Source: Actinomycetes bacterium (GTDB lineage: Bacteria > Actinomycetota > Acidimicrobiia > Acidimicrobiales > Microtrichaceae). From it: a stretch of DNA of 6,752 nucleotides. A program made the position numbers and the translations under genes. Below, piece by piece: positions 1 through 6,234 of this stretch. The notes under the pieces were generated by a model. It saw nothing but the letters and a program-made list of their open reading frames with translations, was not told where the DNA came from and made no database searches. Each line of letters opens with the position of its first letter. The stretch's first letter is position 1. The stretch is taken from assembly GCA_023427825.1 (NCBI GenBank), contig JAEZAI010000140.1, positions 1-6,752 on the forward strand, given 5' to 3'.

Positions 1-2
1 AC

Positions 3-566
3 CGCCCGCCGTTCCCGTCGTGGCTCCCGGCGCTGATCATCTGCACCCCGCTGGTGGCGGCGTGCGTGTGGTCGGCCGGCTCGCTGCCGCACGGCACCAA
101 GCGCTCGCTCGTCCTGGCGGTCGCGGCCGGCGTGCTGCTCGGCCTGTCGGCGCCGCTCACGAAGTCGGGCATCGACGGCTTCGGCGACGGCATCGTCGCC
201 GGCCTCACCACGTGGGAGCTGTGGGGCATGGCCCTGACCGCGAGCCTCGGAACGTTCTGGCAGCAGTCCAGCTATCAGGCCGGCGACGTGCAGACGAGCC
301 TTCCGACCGTGACCGTGCTGAAGCCCGTCGTCGCCATGGCCCTCGGTCTGACCGCGTACCAGGAGCACCTGAAGATCGAGGGCGCCCAGGACGCCCTGCT
401 GATCGCGGCGCTGGTCGGCATGGTGCTGGCGACGATCAAGCTGGGCCGGCTGGCCGCCCCCGCCGTCGAGGGCACCCCCGCCGGCGCCGGTTCTGTCGTG
501 CAGAACCAGACGGTTCCTTCCGGTTCCGCGCAACAAATGGCCCGTGGGGCCGATAAGAGGGCGTGA
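3..566 (+). CDS. DMT/EamA-type membrane transporter, C-terminal part (5' end outside the window)
   Basis: The visible 187 codons encode the C-terminal part of an integral membrane protein of the drug/metabolite transporter superfamily. Family members are usually near 290 residues with ten helices, so about 100 residues are missing upstream. Five hydrophobic segments are visible at fragment residues of roughly 6-26, 35-53, 71-93, 98-117 and 131-146. The stretch SLPTVTVLKPVVAMALGLTA followed by a Glu-His-Leu (about 99-123) matches the conserved penultimate-helix region of EamA-type carriers, where a Pro-containing helix precedes a glutamate. After the last helix there is a roughly 40-residue Ala/Gly/Gln-rich hydrophilic tail, probably cytoplasmic. 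The substrate cannot be told from sequence. An internal GTG at 54 is not the start, because the frame is open to the window edge and a helix begins before it. The stop overlaps the next gene by 4 bases. Confidence 0.8.
   Translation, partial: RPPFPSWLPALIICTPLVAACVWSAGSLPHGTKRSLVLAVAAGVLLGLSAPLTKSGIDGFGDGIVAGLTTWELWGMALTASLGTFWQQSSYQAGDVQTSLPTVTVLKPVVAMALGLTAYQEHLKIEGAQDALLIAALVGMVLATIKLGRLAAPAVEGTPAGAGSVVQNQTVPSGSAQQMARGADKRA
489..507 (+). repeat. perfect 7-bp inverted repeat in the 3' end of the transporter gene
   Basis: GGTTCTG (489-495) and CAGAACC (501-507) are exact reverse complements separated by the five bases TCGTG. It lies in the codons for the poorly conserved hydrophilic tail, 56 bases before the next start codon. 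It could be an RNA hairpin that modulates expression of the downstream gene, a protein-binding site, or chance. No T-run follows, so it is not a classical terminator. Confidence 0.4.
539..551 (+). repeat. short hairpin just before the AttH-like gene
   Basis: GGCCC (539-543) and GGGCC (547-551) pair around the 3-base loop GTG. The stem ends 11 bases before the GTG start at 563 and just before the purine-rich AAGAGG. In an mRNA it could hold or expose the initiation region, but short GC stems are frequent in DNA of this composition. Confidence 0.25.
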
Positions 567-2266
567 ACTCCTCCACCAGCACCACCCAGGATCCGTCCAC
601 CGGCACGCTCGACGAGTCCGTCCTCCAGGACGTGGCGCACCTGCTGGGCCTGCCCGAGTTCGACGCCGCCAGGATCGACCCCGGCACGCTCGCCACGCTC
701 ACGAGCAAGCGGAACAGCCCTGAGGAGACCGCGACCCGCCTGCGTCGCTACCTCCAGCACCTGCTCGAGCACCCGGTCAGCCACGTGCCGGACCGCAGCG
801 AGCTCTGGCGGACCATGCTCGAGCACTGCGACCGGCTCACGCCGCTGCAGGCGTACACGATGCGCAACCTGATGGGCGCCGCGTCGAACATGGGCTACGA
901 CCCCATGCCGGCCGAGGTGCACCTGGAGTTCCCCCGCGACGACCAGGTCGACCTGGGCGCCCAGTGCGGCTGGCACTTCCTCGTCGGCAGCCTCTGGGAC
1001 GCCGACGGCAACGAGTACGGCATCGAGTTCATGCTCTTCGAGCAGGCGATGTACCCGCCGGCGTTCGCGAAGGAGCTCGGCCTGTCGCCGCTCGACAACC
1101 TGGCCGTCGAGGTCCAGTTCGCGATCAGCACGCGGGGCGACCGGCATCACCAGGCCGAGCCGCTGGTCACGCTCGGCACGAGCGGTCTGGTCCGCACCAA
1201 CGCCTCGCCGTTCGCCTTCAGCGTAGGCGCCAACTCGTTCGAGTCCGCCGGCCGCGACAACCTGCTGCCCATGCGGGCCCGGGCGACCGGCGTGGACCTG
1301 GGCGGCGACACGCCGCTGCACCTGGCCTGCGATCTGCAGCTCGACCACGGCAAGGGCGTGCTGGAGCAGGGCGAGCACGGCGCCATGCCGTCGGTCGCGG
1401 GCGTCGGCACCTTCTACTACTCGATCCCGGCCATCCAGCTGTCGACCGCGACGGGTCCCGACGGTGAGCCGACGAGCACGATCGCGATCGACGGCAAGGT
1501 CATCCCGATCGTCCGCGGTGAGCTGTGGTTCGACCACCAGTGGGGCTTCCTCGCCGGCATGCCGCAGAGCGAGGTCGTCCGGGCGTCGAACTCGATCGGC
1601 CAGCCCGACCCGGCCGGCTGGGACTGGTTCATGACCCACCTCGACGGCGACCGCCAGGTCACGATGTTCGCCGAGCACCGAGCCGAGTACGCCGCCTTCT
1701 ACGGCCAGACCGGCGAGGAGCCGCCGCCCGAGATGGTCCGCCGCGTCGGCGGCACCTACATGGACCCGACCGGCGACCCGCACCTGGTGTGGGGCGCCGT
1801 CCACGTGGACAGGTGGGTCAAGGTCGAGCACACGCCGCGGCCCGACCGCTACCCGGCCACCCACACGTGGCACCCGGACCACTACCGCTTCGAGTTCGAC
1901 GACCTGCCCGAGGACATCCGGACCTTCACGCTGACGCCGATCGTCGAGGGCGGCCAGTCGGCGTTCTTCGCCCACGGCATCCAGATCTGCGAGGGTGCCG
2001 TCGTGGTCCGCGACGCGGACGGCAACGACATCGGCCGCGGTTTCGCCGAGGCGGTCGCGTTCGCCGACACGCTGCGCAACCAGCTGCGCCTGGCCGGCCT
2101 GCCCGACGACGACGCGATGGTCGCCGTGGCGGCCGAGCCGGTCCCGTCGCCCGAGCTCGCCGCCGCCAACGCCGCCTACGTGGCCGAGCACCAGGACGAC
2201 CTGGCCCAGGTGGTCGCCCAGGCCAAGGGTCTGCAGTTCTTCATGGACCCGGACCCGACCGCCTGA
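563..2266 (+). CDS. AttH/CrtC-type lipocalin-fold protein with an extra N-terminal region
   Basis: This 567-residue protein resembles the AttH / carotenoid 1,2-hydratase N-terminal lipocalin family (PF07143 type). The key match is ELWFDHQWGF (320-329), the family's Asp-His-x-Trp-Gly signature. Supporting elements are EYGIEFMLF (151-159), a WDWF (353-356) and GRGFAEA (491-497). These occur in the order expected for two consecutive beta-barrel halves covering about residues 117-500. Characterised relatives include CrtC, which hydrates carotenoid double bonds, and AttH, whose reaction is not settled; I cannot assign a substrate. No signal peptide or membrane helix is seen, so it is probably cytoplasmic. 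Residues 1-115 are hydrophilic, predicted helical and not recognised. The start is GTG, the earliest possible because TAA at 554-556 closes the frame. It overlaps the transporter stop as GTGA. The purine-rich AAGAGG is only 2 bases away, which suggests translational coupling. Confidence 0.75.
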   Translation: MNSSTSTTQDPSTGTLDESVLQDVAHLLGLPEFDAARIDPGTLATLTSKRNSPEETATRLRRYLQHLLEHPVSHVPDRSELWRTMLEHCDRLTPLQAYTMRNLMGAASNMGYDPMPAEVHLEFPRDDQVDLGAQCGWHFLVGSLWDADGNEYGIEFMLFEQAMYPPAFAKELGLSPLDNLAVEVQFAISTRGDRHHQAEPLVTLGTSGLVRTNASPFAFSVGANSFESAGRDNLLPMRARATGVDLGGDTPLHLACDLQLDHGKGVLEQGEHGAMPSVAGVGTFYYSIPAIQLSTATGPDGEPTSTIAIDGKVIPIVRGELWFDHQWGFLAGMPQSEVVRASNSIGQPDPAGWDWFMTHLDGDRQVTMFAEHRAEYAAFYGQTGEEPPPEMVRRVGGTYMDPTGDPHLVWGAVHVDRWVKVEHTPRPDRYPATHTWHPDHYRFEFDDLPEDIRTFTLTPIVEGGQSAFFAHGIQICEGAVVVRDADGNDIGRGFAEAVAFADTLRNQLRLAGLPDDDAMVAVAAEPVPSPELAAANAAYVAEHQDDLAQVVAQAKGLQFFMDPDPTA

Positions 2267-2279
2267 GCGACCAGCGGGC

Positions 2280-2285
2280 GAGGAG
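2280..2285 (+). promoter_or_regulatory. ribosome binding site deciding the DUF2237 start
   Basis: GAGGAG lies 9 bases before TTG 2295 and is the only strong Shine-Dalgarno-like element upstream of the DUF2237 domain. It favours the TTG over the weaker-sited GTG codons at 2307 and 2313. Confidence 0.4.
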
Positions 2286-2294
2286 CGCTGCGAG

Positions 2295-2762
2295 TTGGGG
2301 CAGGCTGTGAGGGTGCAGCACCCGTCGCAGTCCGGCCCGTCCCATGGTGGTCCCGAAGTCGAGCGCAACGTGCTGGGCGGACCGCTCGAGGAGTGCGGGA
2401 CCGAGCCGCTGACCGGGTTCTTCCGCGACGGCTGCTGTCGGACCGGTCCCGAGGACCTGGGCAGCCACACGATCTGCGCGGTCGTGTCCGCGGAGTTCCT
2501 GGAGCACCAGCGCTCGATCGGCAACGACCTGATCACGCCCGCGCCCATGTACCGGTTCCCCGGGCTGGTGCCGGGCGACCGGTGGTGCGTCACCGCCGTC
2601 AACTGGCTGCGGGCCCACCGCGACGGGGCCGCCGCCCCGGTCGTGTTGGCCTCCACCCACGAGCGGGTGCTCGACCTGGTGCCGCTCGACGTCCTGCGCC
2701 AGCACGCCGTCGACGTGCCCGACGACCTCGGCAGCCTGGGCGACGGGCCGTCCGGGATATAG
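2295..2762 (+). CDS. DUF2237 family protein
   Basis: This small soluble protein (155 residues from the TTG start) belongs to the DUF2237 family (PF09996), whose biochemical role is not known to me. The match runs over nearly the whole chain. It has RNVLGGPLEEC (24-34), PLTGFFRDGCC (38-48), TGPEDLGSHTICA (50-62), GNDL (76-79), FPGLVPGDRWC (88-98) and a C-terminal block around PVVLASTHE. Cysteines sit at 34, 47, 48, 61 and 98 within family-conserved blocks, which could mean metal or redox chemistry; that is inference. The start is uncertain. TTG 2295 has GAGGAG 9 bases upstream, whereas GTG 2307 and GTG 2313 have only weak G-rich sites. All three lie well before the domain. The gene begins 28 bases after the AttH-like gene with no promoter visible between, so the two are probably co-transcribed. 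Confidence 0.85.
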   Translation: MGQAVRVQHPSQSGPSHGGPEVERNVLGGPLEECGTEPLTGFFRDGCCRTGPEDLGSHTICAVVSAEFLEHQRSIGNDLITPAPMYRFPGLVPGDRWCVTAVNWLRAHRDGAAAPVVLASTHERVLDLVPLDVLRQHAVDVPDDLGSLGDGPSGI

Positions 2763-2773
2763 GGGTCGCGCCC

Positions 2774-2788
2774 GGACAAGGATTGTCC
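2774..2788. terminator. weak hairpin between convergent genes
   Basis: GGACAA (2774-2779) pairs with TTGTCC (2783-2788) around the loop GGA. It lies 11 bases past the DUF2237 stop and 34 bases beyond the minus-strand hydrolase stop, where a bidirectional terminator would be expected. The stem is only 6 bp with no T-run. A second short near-palindrome, ATCCCCGGGAT (2803-2813), lies next to it. Termination here is plausible but not shown. Confidence 0.3.
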
Positions 2789-2822
2789 CGATCCACCCGC
2801 AGATCCCCGGGATGGTGGGTCG

Positions 2823-4235
2823 TCACCAGGTGATGAGCTCCGGGTGAGCGTCGGCGAGCACCTCGTCGCGGTCCTCGACCAGCACGAAGCCGGCGGCGAT
2901 GGCGGCGTCGGTCGCCGCCTCGTAGGTGGCCAGGTACTCGTCGACGGACGCGTAGCGGGCCGCGAGCGCCTCGGGCGGCGCGGGCAGCCGGCGGCCGAAC
3001 AGCCGGCACACGTTCGACGCGCCCGGCCCAGTCAGGCCCGACAGCACCTCGACCGGGGCGTCCACGCACGGCGTGCGCACCCCGCCGAGGACGTTACCGA
3101 CGTCGTCGGTGCCGTACCGCAGGGCCGAGCGGCCGTCGGCCGGGTCGCCGTGGACGATGAGCCGGGCGGCGGTCGGCGGCCCGGCGCCCCCGGCGGTCCA
3201 CTCCACGAGATGCGCCAGCGCACTGCGGACCACGAAGCGCTGCTGGCCGCGGTTGACCGGCTCCTCGCACCCCAGGAACGTCTCGAAGTCGCCGACCAGC
3301 GAGCGGTCCGCGTGGGCGGCGCCCGCGATCTCCCAGAGCCGGAACCGCACGCCGTCGTCCTGCCGGGCCGGCAGGTAGTCGAGGTGGCCGAGTACGTCGG
3401 TCTCGGTCTCGACCACCAGCACCGGCACGTCCAGATCGTCCCGCACGGTGACCGCCTGGTCGTGGCGGCTCTGCTCCAGGTCGACGCCCCGGCCCGCCTC
3501 GCCGAGCGGCATGGCCGGACCGCCACGGCTGTGGATGAGGAAGCCGTCGAACCGTCCGGTGAGCGGCTGCACCCCGTCGGCATAGGTCGTGAGCGCGTAG
3601 GCCGACTGGGACTCACCCACGGCGAGCACCGTGCGCACGTCCAGCCCCTCGAGCGGTCCGCCCGCGCCGTCGACCAGCGCGGAGGCGACCTGGGTGAACA
3701 GGTCGAAGCAGAACGCGTCGCCGGGATGGTGGAGGTCGCCATAGCGCTCCGGGTCGGCCTCCTGGAGCGCCAGCAGCCCAGCGGCACCGCCGACGTCGAC
3801 CAGCGCCGGTGCGGCCACGATGCCCGCCCACTGGGCCGACACGCCGGCCCAGGCGTGCCCGCGCCGGACCAGCTCCGGAGCCGTGAACCCGTAGGTGGGC
3901 GCGGCATCGGCGCCGCTGCTGACGTTGAGCCACTCCACGACGAGCGTGCCGCTGAACTCGGCGGGCGCCGCGGGACGGCGCACGACGACCCCGGTCCGGA
4001 ACGACGCCCGGTCGCCGGGCTGCAGGTCCCAGCACCCGTCGGGCCGGAGCCCGTCGGGTGCGGTGTACGAGACGGCCGAACCCGAACAGCGCCATTCGGA
4101 CTCGAGGTAGCCGGACGCCGCCAGATCGGGCGCGTCGAGCGCCCCGATCAGGTTGATGCCGGCGCCACCCGACATCGGTTCGAGCTCAGCGAGGGCGGAC
4201 GGCTCCGGGCCGGGCCCGTCGGGGTCTGACGTCAT
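2823..4235 (-). CDS. alpha/beta hydrolase domain protein (PF20091-type), probable esterase
   Basis: This 470-residue protein is a serine hydrolase of the alpha/beta fold, resembling the 'alpha/beta hydrolase domain' family PF20091. The nucleophile elbow is VGESQS (206-211), making Ser209 the nucleophile. The acid is probably Glu278 or Asp280 in VETETDV (275-281), and the histidine is His308 in IAGAAHAD (303-310); all three lie in the usual order. TLVVEWLNVSSG (97-108) is another typical block, marking the strand and loop before the cap. There is no signal peptide or lipobox, so it is probably cytoplasmic. An ester substrate is likely but unidentified. The frame is open far upstream, but I chose ATG at 4235 because a TANNNT -10 box sits exactly 7 bases before it, as in leaderless actinobacterial genes. 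MSGG at residue 21 is an alternative start without a ribosome site. It is convergent with DUF2237 and divergent from the hexosaminidase. Confidence 0.8.
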   Translation of the reverse strand: MTSDPDGPGPEPSALAELEPMSGGAGINLIGALDAPDLAASGYLESEWRCSGSAVSYTAPDGLRPDGCWDLQPGDRASFRTGVVVRRPAAPAEFSGTLVVEWLNVSSGADAAPTYGFTAPELVRRGHAWAGVSAQWAGIVAAPALVDVGGAAGLLALQEADPERYGDLHHPGDAFCFDLFTQVASALVDGAGGPLEGLDVRTVLAVGESQSAYALTTYADGVQPLTGRFDGFLIHSRGGPAMPLGEAGRGVDLEQSRHDQAVTVRDDLDVPVLVVETETDVLGHLDYLPARQDDGVRFRLWEIAGAAHADRSLVGDFETFLGCEEPVNRGQQRFVVRSALAHLVEWTAGGAGPPTAARLIVHGDPADGRSALRYGTDDVGNVLGGVRTPCVDAPVEVLSGLTGPGASNVCRLFGRRLPAPPEALAARYASVDEYLATYEAATDAAIAAGFVLVEDRDEVLADAHPELITW

Positions 4236-4245
4236 CCGGATGACG
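4230..4245. promoter_or_regulatory. perfect 16-base palindrome, candidate operator
   Basis: CGTCATCCGGATGACG is its own reverse complement with no spacer. It covers the hydrolase start codon (4233-4235), the predicted transcription start near 4235-4236 and the proximal half of the -10 box (4243-4248). A bound dimeric repressor there would block RNA polymerase. Because the predicted transcript begins at about the centre of the site, the RNA would carry only one arm, so a DNA-level role fits better than an RNA hairpin. An overlapping 8-base palindrome, TGACGTCA, spans 4227-4234. Confidence 0.45.
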
Positions 4246-4248
4246 CTA
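4243..4248 (-). promoter_or_regulatory. -10 box of the hydrolase gene (leaderless)
   Basis: On the minus strand TAGCGT matches the actinobacterial TANNNT -10 consensus and ends 7 bases before the ATG. Transcription would start at or one base before the A of the start codon. No recognisable -35 hexamer is seen, which is common in this group. Confidence 0.5.
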
Positions 4249-4361
4249 GGCGTGGCCGACGCGGCGATGCCGCCCCGCCGGAGCGGGCGGCGGACCCCAC
4301 CACCGGTCGCCGGGCCCCTCCTGGGAGCGGCCGTCGCACCGGTCCCGGCACGCCGCCGTCC

Positions 4362-4367
4362 TACGCT
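4362..4367 (+). promoter_or_regulatory. -10 box of the hexosaminidase gene (leaderless)
   Basis: TACGCT matches TANNNT and ends 7 bases before ATG 4375, the same spacing as in the divergent gene. The only purine-rich stretch, GAGG, directly touches the ATG and cannot act as a normal ribosome site. Leaderless initiation is therefore the simplest reading. No clear -35 element is visible. Confidence 0.5.
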
Positions 4368-4374
4368 CGCGAGG

Positions 4375-6153
4375 ATGCAGGCGGGCGACCGATCCGAGGG
4401 CACCAGCGCGTTGTTCCCGCGTCCCCGGTCGGTGGAACGCCTGGACCCGACCCGCCGCTCGGCCGACCCGCTGCGCACCCACGCCGACCCGTCACTCCCG
4501 AGGCAGGGGTACGTCCTCGCGGTCGACGACGACGGCGCGCTGCTCGTGCACGCCGACGACGCCGGACGTCGGTACGGCCTCCAGACCGTCGAGCAGCTGC
4601 GCGACGCCGACGGCGCCCTCCCCCACGTCCGCGTCGAGGACCACCCCGACGTGGCCACCCGCGGGTTCATGCTCGACGTCAGCCGGGATCGGGTGCCCAC
4701 CCGCGCCACGCTCGACCGGCTGGTCGCGCTCCTCGCCCGCTGCCGCTACGACCACCTGCAGCTGTACGTCGAGCACACGTTCGCGTACGCGGAGCACGAG
4801 GACGTGTGGCGGGACGCGTCGCCGCTGACGCCCGACGACCTCCGCTGGCTCGAGGCGCGGTGCGCAGAGGACGGCATCGAGCTCGCCGCCAACCAGAACT
4901 GCTTCGGGCACATGGGCCGCTGGCTCGCTCTCGACCGCTACCGGGACCGGGCCGAGTGCCCGGACGGCGCGGAGCTGCTGCCCGGGTTCCGGTGGCCCCC
5001 GGGCGTCCTCGCGCCCACCGAGGACAACGCCCGGTTCGTCCTGGACCTCGTCCGGGAGCAGGCCGCAGCCCTGCGATCGCGCACGATCAACGTGGGCTGC
5101 GACGAGACCTTCGAGCTCGGCCGCGGCGCCAGCGCCGCGCGGGTGGCGGCCGAGGGCGTCGGCGCCGTCTACCTGGAGCACCTGCTGCGGATCGTCGGCC
5201 CGCTGCTGAGCGAGGGGCGGTCGGTGCAGTTCTGGGGCGACGTCGTCGGCCACCATCCCGAGCTCGCCTCGCGTCTCCCCGACGGTGACCTCACCGCGCT
5301 GGTGTGGAACTACGAGGCGCCGGACCGACCACCGGTCGAGCTCGATCCGTTCGTGGCCCGGATCATGTCCGAGCTCGGCATCGACCTGGCGGCACCGACC
5401 GACTTCGCCTCGCTGCTCGCCCCGTTCCTCGAGCGTGGCGTCGCCGCCTGGGTCGTGCCGGGCACGTCGTCGTGGAACTCGCTGGTCGGGCGACTCGACA
5501 ACGCCCGGGCCAACCTCCTCGACGCTGCGACCGCGGCCCGGGATGCCGGGGTCCGCGGGCTCCTGGTCGCCGACTGGGGCGACAACGGCCACCACCAGCC
5601 GCCGTCGGTCAGCGATCCGGCGATCGCGTACGGCGGCGCAGTGGCCTGGTGCGCGGACACCAACGCGGATCTGGACCTGGCACCCGTGCTGGACGACCTG
5701 CTGCAGGACGAGGCGGGCGTGCTCGGGGACGTCCTCGTGCGGATCGGAGGGGCGGCGTCCCGGACCGGGGCGGCCACCTTCAACGTCAGCCCGCTCGTCC
5801 CGCCCCTCGTGCCCGAGGTCCCCGAGCTGAGCGACGGCCGGTCCGATCCCGACGCCGTCAGGGCGGTCGTCGCCGACCTCGAGCGGGCGCTCAGCGACCT
5901 GGGATCCGCCCGCCCCGCGGCGACGGACGGCGATCTGGTGGTCGACGAGCTCCGGGTGGCGGCCGGCCTGGCCCGGCAAGGGGCGTTGCGCCTCCTCGAC
6001 GGCATGGGCGTACCGCTCGTGGCTCGCCCGGAGCTGCGGGCGGAGCTGGCGACCCTGGTCGACGGCTACCGGTCCACGTGGCTGTCTCGGAGCCGGCCCG
6101 GCGGACTCGCCGACAGCATCGCCCTGCTCGAGCGCGCGCTGGAGCGCTCGTAG
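4375..6153 (+). CDS. GH20-like beta-N-acetylhexosaminidase (intracellular)
   Basis: This 592-residue protein looks like a glycoside hydrolase family 20 enzyme, which releases terminal N-acetylhexosamines by substrate-assisted catalysis. A short non-catalytic domain (about 1-90) includes LFPRPRSVE (13-21) and the characteristic YGLQTVEQL (67-75). The barrel begins with TRGFMLDVSRDRVPT (95-109), including the substrate-contacting arginine (Arg96). INVGCDETFELGRG (238-251) carries the adjacent Asp243-Glu244 pair, the expected polarising and acid/base residues. Aromatic active-site candidates are Trp287, Trp311, Tyr313 and Trp401 (ADWGDNGHHQP). The NVGCDE-FELG form resembles the GH20C-like branch more than classical chitobiases. 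A mostly helical C-terminal region follows residue 480. No signal peptide is present, so it probably acts on imported or recycled sugars. The frame is open upstream to 4153, including an ATG at 4240. I chose 4375 for its -10 box and because the family match begins shortly after it. Confidence 0.8.
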   Translation: MQAGDRSEGTSALFPRPRSVERLDPTRRSADPLRTHADPSLPRQGYVLAVDDDGALLVHADDAGRRYGLQTVEQLRDADGALPHVRVEDHPDVATRGFMLDVSRDRVPTRATLDRLVALLARCRYDHLQLYVEHTFAYAEHEDVWRDASPLTPDDLRWLEARCAEDGIELAANQNCFGHMGRWLALDRYRDRAECPDGAELLPGFRWPPGVLAPTEDNARFVLDLVREQAAALRSRTINVGCDETFELGRGASAARVAAEGVGAVYLEHLLRIVGPLLSEGRSVQFWGDVVGHHPELASRLPDGDLTALVWNYEAPDRPPVELDPFVARIMSELGIDLAAPTDFASLLAPFLERGVAAWVVPGTSSWNSLVGRLDNARANLLDAATAARDAGVRGLLVADWGDNGHHQPPSVSDPAIAYGGAVAWCADTNADLDLAPVLDDLLQDEAGVLGDVLVRIGGAASRTGAATFNVSPLVPPLVPEVPELSDGRSDPDAVRAVVADLERALSDLGSARPAATDGDLVVDELRVAAGLARQGALRLLDGMGVPLVARPELRAELATLVDGYRSTWLSRSRPGGLADSIALLERALERS

Positions 6154-6160
6154 CTCTCAG

Positions 6161-6186
6161 GTTTCGTTCCGGTCGCCCCAGGGAAC
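6161..6186 (+). promoter_or_regulatory. possible stress-sigma promoter for the GlsB-like gene
   Basis: GTTT (6161-6164) and GGGAAC (6181-6186) are 16 bases apart. This resembles the actinobacterial general-stress pattern GTTT-N14-17-GGGTAT with two mismatches in the second box. It would give a leader of about 40 bases ending in a good ribosome site. An alternative is an ECF-type reading, with GGAAC as the -35 and CGTC at 6207-6210 as the -10, but that 20-base spacing is too long. Confidence 0.25.
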
Positions 6187-6219
6187 CTTCCGACTGCGTG
6201 CGGAACCGTCCGCACACGT

Positions 6220-6227
6220 GGAAAGGG
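6220..6227 (+). promoter_or_regulatory. ribosome binding site of the GlsB-like gene
   Basis: GGAAAGGG lies 7 bases before ATG 6235. It fixes the start and shows that this gene, unlike the two leaderless ones, has a normal leader. Confidence 0.6.
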
Positions 6228-6234
6228 TGCGTCA

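Noticed and set aside
275..2779. 834-codon minus-strand open frame antisense to the AttH-like and DUF2237 genes
   Set aside because: It is Arg/Gly/Val-rich low-complexity translation with no family motif, while the sense strand carries clear conserved blocks of two families. Long antisense frames are expected at this GC content.
2844..4229. 461-codon plus-strand open frame opposite the hydrolase
   Set aside because: It has no recognisable domain and an Arg/Val/Gly/Ala-biased composition; the opposite strand has a complete catalytic triad in order.
4227..4234. TGACGTCA as a cAMP-response-element-like site
   Set aside because: The match to a eukaryotic factor site is meaningless here; it is noted only as an overlapping palindrome.
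4269..4291. GCCGCCC / GGGCGGC 7-bp inverted repeat with 9-base spacer in the divergent region
   Set aside because: It is composed only of G and C in very GC-rich DNA and is not placed relative to either -10 box; too likely by chance.
4301..4344. CACCGGTC direct repeat (4301-4308 and 4337-4344)
   Set aside because: It is only 8 bases long and GC-rich; it could be an activator site but nothing else supports it.
4153..4374. N-terminal extension of the hexosaminidase to upstream starts (for example ATG 4240)
   Set aside because: The extra residues are Pro/Arg/Ala-rich without family similarity, would overlap the divergent gene and its promoter, and a -10 box fits ATG 4375.
4236..4709. N-terminal extension of the minus-strand hydrolase beyond ATG 4235
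   Set aside because: The extension is Ser/Arg-rich, lies antisense to the hexosaminidase 5' end, and a leaderless promoter points to 4235.
4492..5979. 495-codon minus-strand open frame opposite the hexosaminidase
   Set aside because: It mirrors the GH20 reading frame and shows no domain; the sense strand has the GH20 Asp-Glu pair and YGLQ block.
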